The position numbers and the translations under genes are program-made. DNA of 64,000 bases. Source: an uncultured Marinobacter sp. (GTDB lineage Bacteria; Pseudomonadota; Gammaproteobacteria; Pseudomonadales; Oleiphilaceae). This document shows, one piece after another, positions 10,115 through 19,855 of this stretch (the first letter of the stretch is position 1; each line of letters begins with the position of its first letter). The notes under the pieces were generated by a model. That model saw nothing but the letters and a program-made list of their open reading frames with translations, was not told the origin of the DNA and did no database searches. Location: the NCBI RefSeq assembly GCF_947259545.1, contig NZ_CAMYMK010000010.1, positions 1 to 64,000 of the forward strand. Reading direction: 5' to 3'.

Positions 10115-11775
10115 CAGGCGAGCTTCTTGTACTTCATACGCTTGGGCTGCATGGCAGAATCCCCCTTGCGCTTCTTGAAGTCCTCGTCGTACTCGGTGAA
10201 GTTGCCCTCGAAGTAGACCACGTCCCCGTCATCCTCGAATGCCAGGATATGGCTGGCTACCCGGTCCAGGAACCAGCGATCGTGCGAGATCACCAGGGCG
10301 GAGCCAGGGAAGTTGAGCAGCGCTTCTTCCAGGGCGCGCAGGGTTTCCACGTCCAGATCGTTGGTGGGTTCGTCCAGCAGCAGTACGTTGCCGCCCTGCT
10401 TCAGTAGCTTGGCCAGGTGCAGGCGGTTACGCTCACCCCCGGACAGGTCGCCGACCCGTTTCTGCTGGTCGCTGCCCTTGAAGTTGAAGCGTCCCACGTA
10501 GGCCCGGGATGGGGTCTCGTAGTTGCCAACCTTGATGATATCGTTGCCATCGGAGAGTTCTTCCCAGACGGTTTTGCTGCCGTCCAGGTCGCGCATCTGG
10601 TCCACGTATGCCAGTTCGACTGTCTCACCCACGATAATGTCGCCGGAATCGGGTTTGTCGTACCCCCCGATCATCTTGAACAGGGTCGATTTGCCGGCAC
10701 CGTTACCACCGATAATGCCGACAATGGCGCCCGGCGGAACGCTGAAGGACACGTCTTCGTACAGCAGGCGGTCACCGAAAGACTTGCTGATGCCCTCAAC
10801 CTCTATAACCTTGTTGCCCAGGCGTGGTCCGGGCGGAATATACAGCTCGTTGGTTTCGTTGCGCTTCTGGAACTCCTGGGAGCTCATTTCCTCAAAGCGA
10901 GCCAGACGGGCTTTACTCTTGGACTGGCGGCCCTTGGCGTTGCTGCGGACCCATTCCAGTTCCTGTTTGATGGCTTTCTGGTGAGAAGCTTCCTGCTTGG
11001 ACTCCATCTCCAGACGCTTCTCCTTGTTCTCCAGCCACTGGCTGTAGTTGCCTTCAAACGGAATGCCCTGGCCGCGGTCCAGTTCCAGGATCCAGCCGGC
11101 AACATTGTCGAGGAAGTAGCGATCGTGGGTGATGGCAACCACGGTGCCTTCGTAATCGTGCAGGAAGCGCTCGAGCCAGGCCACGGATTCGGCATCCAGG
11201 TGGTTGGTGGGCTCATCCAGCAACAACATGTCAGGGCCGGACAGCAGCAGGCGGCAGAGCGCTACCCGGCGGCGCTCACCACCTGACAGCACTTTAACCT
11301 TTTGATCCCATGGCGGAAGACGCAGCGCGTCCGCAGCCACTTCCATCTTGCGCTCAATATCGTGACCGTCAGTGGCCTGAATGTAGGCCTCCAGTTCACC
11401 CTGTTTCTTGGCGAGGGCGTCAAAATCCGCATCCGGTTCGGCGTAGGCAGCATAAACCTGGTCCAGTTCCGCCAGCGCGTCGTGGACGCCGGAGACTGAC
11501 TCATCGACGATTTCCTTGACGGTTTTGTCTTCGTCCAGCTCCGGCTCCTGGGGCAGGTAACCGACATTGATGCCCGGCTGGGGGCGGGCCTCGCCGATGT
11601 AATCCTGGTCCACACCCGCCATAATGCGAAGCAGGGTGGATTTACCGGCACCGTTGAGGCCGAGTACGCCAATCTTGGCGCCCGGGAAGAAGCTCAGGGA
11701 AATGTCCTTGAGAATTTCACGCTTGGGCGGAACCACCTTGCCCACGCGGTTCATGGTGTATACGTACTGGGCCAT
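10114..11775 (-). CDS. ettA: energy-dependent translational throttle protein (ABC-F ATPase)
   Basis: A ribosome-associated ABC-F protein that binds the E site and gates entry into elongation according to energy charge. The start is set at the ATG whose complement is 11773-11775 (MAQYVYTMNRVGKVVPPK), the conserved EttA N-terminus. The frame stays open a further 81 codons upstream, but that extension has no family similarity. The 553 aa contain two ABC cassettes (Walker A GLNGAGKST at 39-47 and a second GGNGAGKST), signature LSGGE motifs and the charged linker between them. There is no membrane domain, which excludes a transporter. It shares a transcript with radA. Confidence 0.96.
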   Translation of the reverse strand: MAQYVYTMNRVGKVVPPKREILKDISLSFFPGAKIGVLGLNGAGKSTLLRIMAGVDQDYIGEARPQPGINVGYLPQEPELDEDKTVKEIVDESVSGVHDALAELDQVYAAYAEPDADFDALAKKQGELEAYIQATDGHDIERKMEVAADALRLPPWDQKVKVLSGGERRRVALCRLLLSGPDMLLLDEPTNHLDAESVAWLERFLHDYEGTVVAITHDRYFLDNVAGWILELDRGQGIPFEGNYSQWLENKEKRLEMESKQEASHQKAIKQELEWVRSNAKGRQSKSKARLARFEEMSSQEFQKRNETNELYIPPGPRLGNKVIEVEGISKSFGDRLLYEDVSFSVPPGAIVGIIGGNGAGKSTLFKMIGGYDKPDSGDIIVGETVELAYVDQMRDLDGSKTVWEELSDGNDIIKVGNYETPSRAYVGRFNFKGSDQQKRVGDLSGGERNRLHLAKLLKQGGNVLLLDEPTNDLDVETLRALEEALLNFPGSALVISHDRWFLDRVASHILAFEDDGDVVYFEGNFTEYDEDFKKRKGDSAMQPKRMKYKKLA

Positions 11776-12020
11776 AACTGGCTGTGTCCTCTGTTGTATT
11801 CGGAGGTAAATAAAGGGAATGATCAGATTAGCCCCGTAAGGTAGCGAAACCGGCAGGCTATGGCAATTGCGGAAAGGTGATGAAAGCTGGTGGAAATTGC
11901 GATGTGACGGTTTCTGCGGAGGGGCCACGAGCGGTATAAAGGATGATTTTTCACCCATTTGTAGGATAGAATAGCCGCCCAAATTTTTCGGGCAGCTAAG
12001 CACACAGGGGCAGCGCATCC

Positions 12021-13277
12021 ATGTTTAATCGTGATATGAAAATCGCCGGCTTTGACGACGAACTCTGGAACGCCATGCAGGCGGAGGAAAAACGTCAGGA
12101 AGCTCACATCGAGCTGATTGCGTCAGAAAACTACACCAGCCCGCGGGTGATGGAAGCCCAGGGCAGCGTGCTCACCAACAAGTACGCCGAGGGGTATCCG
12201 GGTAAGCGCTACTACGGTGGCTGTGAGTTTGTCGATATTGCCGAAGACCTGGCGATCAATCGCGCCAAGGAACTGTTCGGCGCTGCCTACGCCAACGTGC
12301 AGCCGCATTCCGGCTCCCAGGCCAACTCCGCGGTATTCATGGCGCTGCTGAAGCCGGGCGATACCGTGCTTGGCATGAGCCTCGCCCACGGTGGTCACCT
12401 GACTCATGGCGCCAGCGTGAACTTCTCCGGCAAGATCTACAATGCCGTCCAGTATGGTATCAACAACGATACCGGCCTGATCGACTACGATGAGGTTGAA
12501 GCCCTGGCGGTTGAGCACAAGCCGAAGATGATCATCGCCGGCTTCTCTGCCTATTCCCAGGAGCTGGATTTTGCCCGTTTCCGTGAGATTGCGGACAAAG
12601 TGGGTGCTTACCTGTTTGTCGACATGGCTCACGTTGCCGGTCTGGTGGCTGCAGGCGTTTACCCGGATCCGGTACCCCACGCTCATGTGGTTGCAACCAC
12701 CACCCACAAGACCCTGCGCGGCCCACGCGGTGGCCTGATTCTGGCCTGTGACGATGCGGATCTGCAGAAGAAGCTGAACTCTGCGGTGTTCCCGGGTGGT
12801 CAGGGCGGCCCGCTGATGCACGTGATCGCTGCCAAGGCCGTGTGCTTCAAGGAGGCCATGAGCGATGACTTCAAGACGTATCAGCAACAGGTTGTGAAGA
12901 ACGCCTCGGCCATGGCGCAGGTATTTATTGAGCGCGGTTACGATGTGGTGTCCGGTGGCACTAAAAACCACCTGTTTCTGGTCAGCCTGATCAAGCAGGA
13001 CATTACCGGTAAGGATGCGGACGCTGCCCTTGGCCGCGCGCACATTACCGTCAACAAGAACGCGGTTCCCAACGATCCACGCTCTCCGTTTGTGACGTCC
13101 GGGCTGCGTATCGGTACTCCGGCGGTAACTACCCGCGGTTTTGGTGAGACCGAATGCCGCGACCTGGCTGGCTGGATGTGTGACATCCTCGACAACCTGG
13201 AGGACGATGCCGTCAATAACCGCGTGCGTGAACAGGTTGAAGCCCTGTGTGCTCGCTTCCCGGTATACGCGGGCTAA
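12021..13277 (+). CDS. glyA: serine hydroxymethyltransferase
   Basis: A PLP enzyme interconverting serine and glycine while charging tetrahydrofolate with a one-carbon unit. The 418-aa protein begins [16 protein letters not shown], aligning with the Escherichia coli start, so 12021 is preferred over the ATG at 12036. Seen are [13 protein letters not shown], the PLP lysine Lys230 in [12 protein letters not shown], and the C-terminal domain. It is divergent from ettA across 245 bp. A plausible -10 box, TAGAAT, is at 11967-11972 with a weak -35. Confidence 0.98.
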   Translation: MFNRDMKIAGFDDELWNAMQAEEKRQEAHIELIASENYTSPRVMEAQGSVLTNKYAEGYPGKRYYGGCEFVDIAEDLAINRAKELFGAAYANVQPHSGSQANSAVFMALLKPGDTVLGMSLAHGGHLTHGASVNFSGKIYNAVQYGINNDTGLIDYDEVEALAVEHKPKMIIAGFSAYSQELDFARFREIADKVGAYLFVDMAHVAGLVAAGVYPDPVPHAHVVATTTHKTLRGPRGGLILACDDADLQKKLNSAVFPGGQGGPLMHVIAAKAVCFKEAMSDDFKTYQQQVVKNASAMAQVFIERGYDVVSGGTKNHLFLVSLIKQDITGKDADAALGRAHITVNKNAVPNDPRSPFVTSGLRIGTPAVTTRGFGETECRDLAGWMCDILDNLEDDAVNNRVREQVEALCARFPVYAG

Positions 13278-13292
13278 ACTTCAGGCAAGCAC

Positions 13293-13319
13293 GCCGGGTC
13301 GTCCTGTCGACGACCCGGC
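13293..13319 (+). terminator. GC-rich inverted repeat after glyA
   Basis: An 11-bp perfect stem, GCCGGGTCGTC with GACGACCCGGC, around a 5-nt loop, 16 bp after the glyA stop. No T run follows, so if it terminates transcription it does so weakly or by blocking exonucleases at the mRNA 3' end. Confidence 0.5.
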
Positions 13320-13370
13320 TACTCATTAACCGGTGACTCTTACCCCGGCTATTTTCCGGAGCTCCCGAAT

Positions 13371-13889
13371 ATGCACTGTCCCTTCTGTGGTGAAGCAGAT
13401 ACCAAGGTGATTGACTCACGGCTGGTGGCCGAGGGGGATCAGGTGCGTCGCCGCAGGGAGTGCCTGTCCTGTCGCGAGCGGTTCACAACCTTCGAATCGG
13501 CCGAGCTGGTGATGCCGAGGGTGGTCAAACAGGATGGCACGCGTCAGCCGTTTGATGAGGAAAAGCTGCGTTCCGGCCTGATGAAAGCGCTGGAAAAGCG
13601 CCCGGTCAGTATTGAGGAAATCGACGCTGCATTGAACCGTATCAAGTTCCGTTTGCGGGCAACCGGTGAGCGTGAAGTCAAATCCATGCAGCTTGGTGAA
13701 GAAGTGATGACCGAACTTCGCCAACTGGACAAGGTGGCTTACGTCCGGTTTGCGTCGGTCTACAGGAGTTTTCAGGATATTAACGAATTCAAGGAAGAGA
13801 TTGAGCGGTTGTCGGCCAATTCCGGCGACGATCCGGTGGATGTGGCCAAGGTACTGGCTGATAACCACTCCTCCAAGGGCAAAGCATGA
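13371..13889 (+). CDS. nrdR: transcriptional repressor NrdR
   Basis: Represses ribonucleotide reductase genes according to ATP/dATP bound at its ATP-cone. The 172-aa protein has a four-cysteine zinc ribbon at the extreme N-terminus (Cys3, 6, 31, 34) followed by the ATP-cone ([20 protein letters not shown] onward). The start MHCPFC is characteristic and is preceded by CGGAG. Its stop overlaps the ribD ATG in ATGA, so it is the first gene of the rib-nusB-thiL-pgpA operon, as in Pseudomonas. Confidence 0.97.
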   Translation: MHCPFCGEADTKVIDSRLVAEGDQVRRRRECLSCRERFTTFESAELVMPRVVKQDGTRQPFDEEKLRSGLMKALEKRPVSIEEIDAALNRIKFRLRATGEREVKSMQLGEEVMTELRQLDKVAYVRFASVYRSFQDINEFKEEIERLSANSGDDPVDVAKVLADNHSSKGKA

Positions 13890-15001
13890 TAGACGCCCAG
13901 GATACTGCGTTCATGGCCCGAGCGGTGCAGCTTGCCTGGCGTGGGCGCTACTCGACGCACCCGAACCCACGGGTTGGCTGTGTTATCGCCCGGGGCGGCA
14001 GGATTCTCGGTGAAGGCTGGCATGAGCGAGCCGGTGAGGCCCACGCTGAAATTCGCGCACTGAGTCAGGCGGGCCCGGCAGCGCGGGGCGCAACGGCCTA
14101 TGTGACCCTGGAACCGTGTAGCCACTTCGGCCGCACGCCGCCCTGTGCCAAGGCGTTGATCGAGGCGGGTGTCGCCCATGTCTTTGCGGCCACCAAGGAT
14201 CCCAATCCTTCGGTGTCCGGACGTGGGCTGGATATGCTTCGCGAGGCGGGCATCCGCGTGACCGAAGGCCTGCTGGCAGATGAAGCCGCCCGCCTCAATC
14301 CCGGCTTTATGAAGCGAATGAATTCCGGCCGCCCATTTGTCCGGTTGAAGATGGCGGCCAGCCTGGATGGGCGTACGGCGATGGCTTCCGGTGAAAGTCA
14401 GTGGATTACCGGGCCGGACGCCCGCCGGGACGTGCAGCGCCTGCGCGCCATCAGTGATGCCGTGCTGACCGGTGTTGGCACGGTACTCGCCGACGACCCG
14501 TCGCTGACGGTGCGGCGCGAGGAACTGGGGGATATTGGCGATGCGACCGAACCATCCCGCATGCCGCTTCGGGTGATCGCAGACCGTGATGCCCGCACAC
14601 CATGCGGCGCAAACATTCTTCAGGGTGGGAATGTTCAGGTGTACTGTGCGTCCCCCACGTTGGCAACCGCGCCGGCCCAGGATCTTGCCGCTCTGGGAGT
14701 CAGTCTGACCGGGGTTGCCTGGAAGGATAATGGCATTGATGTTGGTGAGCTGCTCGATTCCCTCGGCGAGTTGGGGATCAACGAATTGCTGGTGGAAGCC
14801 GGGCCAACCCTGGCCGGTACCTTTATTGACGAACGCCTGGTGGATGAGCTCTGGCTTTACCAGGCGCCGGTGTTTTTAGGCAGTACGGGGCGGCCAACAG
14901 CCCACCTGCCACTGGAATCCATGGCGGATAAAGTACAATGGAAGGTACTGGATCGCCGTCAGGTGGGTGAGGATCAACGTCTGATCCTGGCGCCACGGTA
15001 A
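13886..15001 (+). CDS. ribD: bifunctional diaminohydroxyphosphoribosylaminopyrimidine deaminase / reductase
   Basis: Catalyses the second and third steps of riboflavin synthesis. The N-terminal deaminase domain has the zinc ligands His53 (in HAE, with Glu55), Cys78 and Cys87 in [11 protein letters not shown]. The C-terminal reductase domain begins near residue 147 ([18 protein letters not shown]). The 371-aa length is normal. It is translationally coupled to nrdR. In Pseudomonas the next gene is riboflavin synthase alpha; here only 67 bp separate ribD from the DHBP synthase gene, so that gene is absent from the cluster. Confidence 0.97.
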   Translation: MIDAQDTAFMARAVQLAWRGRYSTHPNPRVGCVIARGGRILGEGWHERAGEAHAEIRALSQAGPAARGATAYVTLEPCSHFGRTPPCAKALIEAGVAHVFAATKDPNPSVSGRGLDMLREAGIRVTEGLLADEAARLNPGFMKRMNSGRPFVRLKMAASLDGRTAMASGESQWITGPDARRDVQRLRAISDAVLTGVGTVLADDPSLTVRREELGDIGDATEPSRMPLRVIADRDARTPCGANILQGGNVQVYCASPTLATAPAQDLAALGVSLTGVAWKDNGIDVGELLDSLGELGINELLVEAGPTLAGTFIDERLVDELWLYQAPVFLGSTGRPTAHLPLESMADKVQWKVLDRRQVGEDQRLILAPR

Positions 15002-15068
15002 CGTTTTCAATTCACGGTTTGTCCGTTGCGGAGCCCGCTCCGGCAAACTGAAAGGGTGCAAAATACCT

Positions 15069-16184
15069 ATGGCACTGAACAGCATAGAAGAGATCATTGA
15101 AGATATTCGTCAGGGCAAGATGGTGATCCTGATGGACGACGAGGACCGCGAGAATGAAGGCGACCTGGTAATGGCGGCAGAGCATTGCACGCCGGAAGCC
15201 ATCAACTTCATGGCCCGCTTTGGTCGCGGCCTGATCTGTATGCCCATGACCCGCACCCGCTGCGAGCAACTGGGGCTGCCGTTGATGGTCCAGCGTAACG
15301 CCTCCGGGTTCGGAACCAAGTTTACCCTGTCAATTGAAGCAACCGAGGGCGTGACCACCGGTATCTCTGCGGCTGACCGGGCTCGAACCGTGCAGGCTGC
15401 CGTGGCGAAGAATGCCAAGGCTTCCGACCTCGTTCAGCCTGGCCATATTTTTCCGTTGATGTCGGATCCCGGCGGTGTGCTGAGCCGCGCCGGTCATACC
15501 GAGGCGTCCTGTGACCTTGCCGCATTGGCGGGTTGTGAGCCGGCGGGTGTGATCTGCGAAATCATGAACGACGATGGCTCCATGGCCCGTCGTGAGGATC
15601 TTGAACGGTTTGCGGAACAGCACGATCTGAAGATAGGTACCATCGCCGACCTGATTCATTACCGTACCCTGAACGAGCGTACTATCGACTGCATTGAGAA
15701 GTACGACCTCGATACGGAATACGGTGTATTTAACCTGCGGACCTATCGGGACAATATCCAGGGCTCGACGCACCTGGCTATGGTCATGGGCGATATCAGG
15801 CCGGACGAGCCTGTGCTGGTGCGCGTGCACATTACCGACACTTTGCGGGACCTGTTGGGCGCCCGTCGTGCCGATTCACGTAGCTGGCCGCTGCACCATG
15901 CCCTGGAGAAAGTGGCCGAGGAAGGTCGGGGCGTGGTGGTGCTTCTGAATAGCGCCGAAGACAGCTACAACCTGGAAGACCGGATACATGAGTTTTTCGG
16001 GGAGGAGCAGGCCTCAGCCGCGAAAGGCAGTTCCGGCGTTTACTTTACCGTGGGTACCGGCTCTCAGATCCTGAAGGACATTGGTGTCGGAAAAATGCGC
16101 CTGTTGAGCCCGCCCATCAAGTTTTCCGCGATTTCCGGGTTCGATCTGGAAGTGGAAGAGTACGTACCCTATACCCCCGAATGA
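15069..16184 (+). CDS. ribBX: 3,4-dihydroxy-2-butanone 4-phosphate synthase with degenerate GTP cyclohydrolase II-like domain (RibBX)
   Basis: The N-terminal domain (about 1-200) carries the DHBP synthase motif [10 protein letters not shown] near residues 23-32 and makes the four-carbon riboflavin precursor from ribulose 5-phosphate. The C-terminal 165 residues have the fold-level pattern of GTP cyclohydrolase II (ending GVGKMRLL near the C-terminus). The zinc-binding signature is missing: where an active enzyme reads RVHSECLTGD with two further cysteines, this protein has [14 protein letters not shown] and no cysteine. It is therefore probably not a cyclohydrolase, and a separate ribA must lie elsewhere. 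The start at 15069 is preceded by AAAGGGTG. No FMN riboswitch fits in the short upstream gap. Confidence 0.93.
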   Translation: MALNSIEEIIEDIRQGKMVILMDDEDRENEGDLVMAAEHCTPEAINFMARFGRGLICMPMTRTRCEQLGLPLMVQRNASGFGTKFTLSIEATEGVTTGISAADRARTVQAAVAKNAKASDLVQPGHIFPLMSDPGGVLSRAGHTEASCDLAALAGCEPAGVICEIMNDDGSMARREDLERFAEQHDLKIGTIADLIHYRTLNERTIDCIEKYDLDTEYGVFNLRTYRDNIQGSTHLAMVMGDIRPDEPVLVRVHITDTLRDLLGARRADSRSWPLHHALEKVAEEGRGVVVLLNSAEDSYNLEDRIHEFFGEEQASAAKGSSGVYFTVGTGSQILKDIGVGKMRLLSPPIKFSAISGFDLEVEEYVPYTPE

Positions 16185-16232
16185 TGAACCCGGCAGCGCT
16201 GGTGTTCAGCGTTGCCCGTTAAGGAGCCGTTC

Positions 16233-16709
16233 ATGGCAGATATCAAAGTAATTGAAGGCGATTTCACCCACTGCAGCGGTCGATATGCCCTGGTGGTTGG
16301 TCGCTTTAACGGATTCGTTGTGGAAAGCCTGGTTGAGGGCGCAGTTGATACCCTTCGTCGTCACGGCATTGCTGACGCCGACATTACCATCGTGCGTGTC
16401 CCCGGCGCTTACGAAATGCCGCTGGCCGTCAAGCGGGTGGCCGAAACCGGTGATCACGACGCGATCATTGCCCTCGGTGCCGTTATCCGTGGTGGTACGC
16501 CGCATTTTGATTATGTTGCTGGCGAAGCATCCAGCGGGCTGGGTGCAGTCAGTCTGGAAACCGATGTGCCGGTGACTTTCGGCGTGCTGACAGTGGATTC
16601 CATAGAGCAGGCCATTGAACGCTCGGGCACCAAGGCTGGCAACAAGGGTGCGGAAGCCGCGATTACAGCCCTGGAAATGGTCAGCCTGTTCAAGAAGCTG
16701 GGTGAGTGA
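16233..16709 (+). CDS. ribH: 6,7-dimethyl-8-ribityllumazine synthase
   Basis: Condenses the RibBX and RibD products to lumazine. The start is placed at ATG 16233, which has AAGGAG at 16221-16226; a TTG at 16212 in the same frame adds seven unlikely residues and precedes the ribosome site. The 158-aa protein shows [15 protein letters not shown] near 23-37, VPGAYEMP near 56-63, GGTPHFDYV with the general-base His91, and [20 protein letters not shown] near the C-terminus. Its stop overlaps the start of nusB. Confidence 0.97.
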   Translation: MADIKVIEGDFTHCSGRYALVVGRFNGFVVESLVEGAVDTLRRHGIADADITIVRVPGAYEMPLAVKRVAETGDHDAIIALGAVIRGGTPHFDYVAGEASSGLGAVSLETDVPVTFGVLTVDSIEQAIERSGTKAGNKGAEAAITALEMVSLFKKLGE

Positions 16710-17185
16710 TGAGCGCAACTGAAGACACTTCCCCGCAGCCGGGTGCATCCGGGCAACCGAAAGCTGGTGATCGTCGCCGTGCCCGAGCCCTGGCCATGCA
16801 GGGGCTTTATCAGCGCCATTTCAGCAAGAGCGCGATATCGGACATCGAATCCGAATTCCTGGTCGATAACGATATGACCAAGGTGGATGCCCTCTATTTC
16901 CGGGATCTGCTGCGTGGGGTTCACCGTGAGCAGGCTGAACTCGACAGGTTGCTGGAGCCGTTTCTTGATCGCCCACTGAATGAAGTGGATCCGGTGGAGC
17001 TGGCGATTGTCCGCCTTGGTGCCTATGAGCTGAAGCATCGTCTGGATGTGCCTTACAAGGTGGTGATCAACGAAGGCATTGAAATGGCCAAAAAGTTCGG
17101 GGGTACGGAAGGGCACAAGTTTGTGAACAGTATCCTCGACAAGCTCAGCCGTCGCCTGCGGCTGGCTGAGACCCGCCCGCGCTAA
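16709..17185 (+). CDS. nusB: transcription antitermination factor NusB
   Basis: Binds boxA RNA with S10 during rRNA antitermination. The 158-aa protein has a variable 20-residue N-terminus followed by the all-helical NusB core (RRARALAMQGLYQRHFS onward, ending KFGGTEGHKFVNSILDKL). The start is taken at ATG 16709, which overlaps the ribH stop as TGATG; a GTG one codon earlier (16706) is possible. Linkage to ribH is conserved across proteobacteria. Confidence 0.96.
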   Translation: MSATEDTSPQPGASGQPKAGDRRRARALAMQGLYQRHFSKSAISDIESEFLVDNDMTKVDALYFRDLLRGVHREQAELDRLLEPFLDRPLNEVDPVELAIVRLGAYELKHRLDVPYKVVINEGIEMAKKFGGTEGHKFVNSILDKLSRRLRLAETRPR

Positions 17186-17188
17186 CGA

Positions 17189-18136
17189 ATGGGTGAGTTC
17201 GAACTGATACGCCGCTATTTCAGTCCTCTCGCCGGGCAGAGCCGCGCTGCGTCGCTGGTGCTCGGTCCGGGGGATGACTGTGCTATCGAGCGTGTTGCAT
17301 CCGGTCACGAGCTTGTTTTTTCCGTGGACACCCTCGTGGAGGGAGTTCACTTTCCCGCCGGTTATGATCCCGAACATCTCGGTTGGCGATCATTGGCTGT
17401 GGCCGCCAGTGATCTGGCTGCCATGGGCGCAAAACCTGTCTGTTTTACCCTCGCGCTGACCTTACCGGAAGCGTCCCCGGAATGGCTGGAGCCTTTTTCC
17501 CGCGGACTGTCCCGGGCGTCTCGGGCCTTTGGCCTGGAGCTGGCCGGAGGGGATACCACCCGGGGGCCGCTGACGCTCAGTCTGCAGGTGCATGGCGAGG
17601 TGCCTGCCGGTGAAGCCATGTTACGTTCCGGTGCGAGAGTGGGGGATTATCTGTGCGTGTCGGGCACCCTTGGGGAAGCAGGCGCGGCATTGGATTATCT
17701 TCAAAGCGTCTCCCCGTCTGAGGATGAACGGGCCGTTCTGGAGCGATATCACGCTCCGGTTCCCAGGCTGGACCTGGGAATGGCATTGCGAGAGGTAGCC
17801 AGCGCCGCCATCGATATCTCCGATGGCCTGTTGGCGGACCTCGGGCACATTCTGGGGGCCTCAGATGTCGGCGCGGAGCTGGATTGTCAGGCAGTACCCG
17901 TATCTGCCGCAGTAAGTCGCCTCAAGGGTCCGGCAGAGGCGCTCAGACTGGCACTGGAGGCCGGTGACGATTACGAACTTTGCGTCGCTGTCCCGCCGGA
18001 TTTGTGGGAAGGTTTGCCAGAGGCCGTGCATGCGCAATTGAGTATTATTGGTAAGGTGGTAGCCGGAAACGGTATCAAGGGTATTGAAAGCGGGTTGGTG
18101 ACTGGTGGATACGATCATTTCGGGAGTAAGCGATGA
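17189..18136 (+). CDS. thiL: thiamine-monophosphate kinase
   Basis: Phosphorylates thiamine monophosphate to the active pyrophosphate. The 315-aa protein has the family's GPGDDCAI metal-binding motif near residue 28, FSVDTLVEGVHFP near 44-56 and LAGGDTTRGPL near 117-127. It begins 3 bp after the nusB stop and overlaps pgpA by 4 bp (ATGA), so it is within the operon. No TPP riboswitch precedes it. Confidence 0.96.
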   Translation: MGEFELIRRYFSPLAGQSRAASLVLGPGDDCAIERVASGHELVFSVDTLVEGVHFPAGYDPEHLGWRSLAVAASDLAAMGAKPVCFTLALTLPEASPEWLEPFSRGLSRASRAFGLELAGGDTTRGPLTLSLQVHGEVPAGEAMLRSGARVGDYLCVSGTLGEAGAALDYLQSVSPSEDERAVLERYHAPVPRLDLGMALREVASAAIDISDGLLADLGHILGASDVGAELDCQAVPVSAAVSRLKGPAEALRLALEAGDDYELCVAVPPDLWEGLPEAVHAQLSIIGKVVAGNGIKGIESGLVTGGYDHFGSKR

Positions 18137-18660
18137 GTAGTGATGATGACCTGCAGGAACCCGAATTGACCGAAGCACTGCTGCCTCCCGGTTTTCTGCG
18201 TGACCCGGTTCACCTGCTGGCATTCGGGTTTGGCAGTGGCGCTGCCTCCCGCGCACCGGGCACCTGGGGCAGCCTGGCGGCAATTCCACTCTGGCTAACC
18301 ATTGCCTGGCTGCCGTTCGCTGCCTACTGGGCGGTCATAGTGGTTGCCTTTGTTGTGGGGATCTGGCTTTGTGGAAAGACGGCCACTGACCTGAAAGTAC
18401 ACGACCACGGTGGCATTGTCTGGGATGAGTTTGTCGGCATGTGGATTGCGCTGGCACTGATTCCCGACAATATCTATGGGGTGCTGATGGCTTTCGCGCT
18501 GTTCCGGTTTTTCGACGTGGTGAAACCCTGGCCCATCAGTTGGATTGACCGGCGCGCTCCTGGTGGACTGGGTATCATGGTGGACGATGTGGTTGCGGGG
18601 TTTATGGCGCTGGGGTGTCTTTTCGCCATTGACCGGTGGTTGATGCCGATCATTATCTGA
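18133..18660 (+). CDS. pgpA: phosphatidylglycerophosphatase A
   Basis: Inner-membrane enzyme dephosphorylating phosphatidylglycerol phosphate to phosphatidylglycerol. The 175-aa protein has the family signatures FGSGAASRAPGTWGS near residue 36 and VWDEFVGMW near 97, plus three or four hydrophobic membrane segments. ATG at 18133 follows GGGAG within the thiL end. It is the last gene of the nrdR-rib-nusB-thiL operon. Confidence 0.95.
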   Translation: MSSDDDLQEPELTEALLPPGFLRDPVHLLAFGFGSGAASRAPGTWGSLAAIPLWLTIAWLPFAAYWAVIVVAFVVGIWLCGKTATDLKVHDHGGIVWDEFVGMWIALALIPDNIYGVLMAFALFRFFDVVKPWPISWIDRRAPGGLGIMVDDVVAGFMALGCLFAIDRWLMPIII

Positions 18661-18683
18661 TCCGGCTCTTCCGGTGAGCCGGA
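18661..18683 (+). terminator. short inverted repeat after pgpA, possible weak terminator
   Basis: TCCGGCT (18661-18667) pairs with AGCCGGA (18677-18683) directly after the pgpA stop and is followed by CCCGTTT, not a clean T run. The minus-strand DUF6316 gene ends 19 bp later, so it could serve the convergent pair. Confidence 0.4.
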
Positions 18684-18701
18684 CCCGTTTGGCTGGTAGA
18701 T

Positions 18702-18911
18702 TCAGTGAATTTGCTGATGTTGCTCTTCGGGTAGCAGACGGACAACGTGTAAAAAGCGTCTCAGCCCGGTTTCTGCGCGATCGCGAGTGGCAAAGGGGCC
18801 ACTGTCAAAACCTTCCCTTGTGGTGAAGTACCACTTGCTCCCCACACAGAAAAAACGGCTGCTGCGAAACGGTACTGGCCCATCTTCCTCGGTCCGGCGT
18901 TGAGTGTCCAT
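18702..18911 (-). CDS. DUF6316-type small protein
   Basis: A 69-aa cytosolic protein (MDTQRRTEEDGPVPFRSSRFFCVGSKWYF...). The pattern RRTEEDGPVPFRSSRFF, then WYFTTREG and GPFATRDRAETGL, resembles the DUF6316 family of pseudomonads and relatives; function unknown. The start is fixed by a full AGGAGG four bases before the ATG (complement 18909-18911). The frame extends 33 codons further upstream without a ribosome site. It is convergent with pgpA and divergent from the lipoprotein gene at 19163. Confidence 0.75.
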   Translation of the reverse strand: MDTQRRTEEDGPVPFRSSRFFCVGSKWYFTTREGFDSGPFATRDRAETGLRRFLHVVRLLPEEQHQQIH

Positions 18912-19041
18912 GGTGCCTCCTGTGCCCTGGCGCTTTCTGCGTGCTTTCCCGCTTTCAGGGCTACGTGTCATCCGATTGTTTAAAATTAAACCAATTTCGG
19001 GCGATTTCAACCGGTTTTTATTGTTTGTAAGCTCTGGGTCT

Positions 19042-19125
19042 CATTCTGACGATTCGCCTGGAGCGAAGGAGAGGCGTGAAACCGGGCGCCCCCTCTTGCT
19101 CTGGCTAATGGCACTCGTCAGAATG
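19042..19125 (+). repeat. 84-nt structured inverted repeat upstream of the DUF2057 gene
   Basis: CATTCTGACGA (19042-19052) is perfectly complementary to TCGTCAGAATG (19115-19125), enclosing 62 nt. Inside lie smaller complementary pairs such as CGCCT/AGGCG and TTCGC/GCGAA. It ends 37 bp before the lipoprotein start, so it could be a 5' leader structure or an operator. No T run follows. Confidence 0.6.
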
Positions 19126-19162
19126 CCAGCAGTCTGATCTCATCACTGCATAAGGATATTTC

Positions 19163-19840
19163 ATGAGTATTTATCACGTTTCGCGGGTTTTCAAGGTGGC
19201 AGCCTTTCCCGTAATGATTTTCCGGTTGTTCGTTTTAGCTCTTGCTGCCATTTTCCTGGCCGGGTGCGCCTCACCCCTGACCAGGATACAAACGTGGGAA
19301 GGGGAGGCTGATGTAGATGGTCGTGCCCTGTTAAAGGCTCCGGGCGAGATTCAGGTGACCAGTGTTAATGGTCGCAGTATGAGCAACTTCCTCATGGATG
19401 ACCTCGCCCTCAACTACGAGCTGTTGCCCGGGGAGAATCAGGTCGTATTCAACTATAAGACGATCTGGGCCAGGACCGATGTCGTCAAAAATGGTGAGTC
19501 AAAGGTTCATGTGGTGGAAACAGAACCTCAGGCCGTATCTTTCGTTGCCCAGGCGGGTGAGACCTACCATTTCGATTTCACCAAACCGGAATCCCGCCGT
19601 GAGGCGGAAGCACTGAGGGAAGATTTCGCTGGCGCCATCGTGAACGAGGCCGGTGAGGAGGTGGCGCAGTTCGAGTTGTGGGGCGGTGAGTCCACGAATC
19701 TGGCGCGTACGCCCGTTTCCAGTGATAGCCACGAGGTAGCTGAAACGACGAATGGCGACACCTTGGGGCAGTTGAAAGCTCTCTGGCAAGACGCCAGCGA
19801 AGAGGAAAAGCGTACTTTCCTACGCTGGGCGTTTGAATAA
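19163..19840 (+). CDS. DUF2057-family (UPF0319) lipoprotein
   Basis: A 225-aa protein with a hydrophobic signal ending in a lipobox (LAGC, Cys35), hence a predicted lipoprotein. The mature part matches DUF2057 in pattern: a short beta domain beginning IQVTSVNGRSMSNFLMDDLA, then LLPGENQVVFNYKTIW, then a FDF element, with an acidic C-terminal tail (about 185-225) that may be helical. Function unknown. The start is supported by AAGGATA upstream. It stands alone between a structured leader and the convergent wax ester synthase gene. Confidence 0.8.
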   Translation: MSIYHVSRVFKVAAFPVMIFRLFVLALAAIFLAGCASPLTRIQTWEGEADVDGRALLKAPGEIQVTSVNGRSMSNFLMDDLALNYELLPGENQVVFNYKTIWARTDVVKNGESKVHVVETEPQAVSFVAQAGETYHFDFTKPESRREAEALREDFAGAIVNEAGEEVAQFELWGGESTNLARTPVSSDSHEVAETTNGDTLGQLKALWQDASEEEKRTFLRWAFE

Positions 19841-19855
19841 GGGCCCTACCTCACT

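Noticed and set aside
8855..10216. Plus-strand frames opposite radA (up to 266 codons)
   Set aside because: Composition is that of an antisense shadow and the radA frame shows every family motif.
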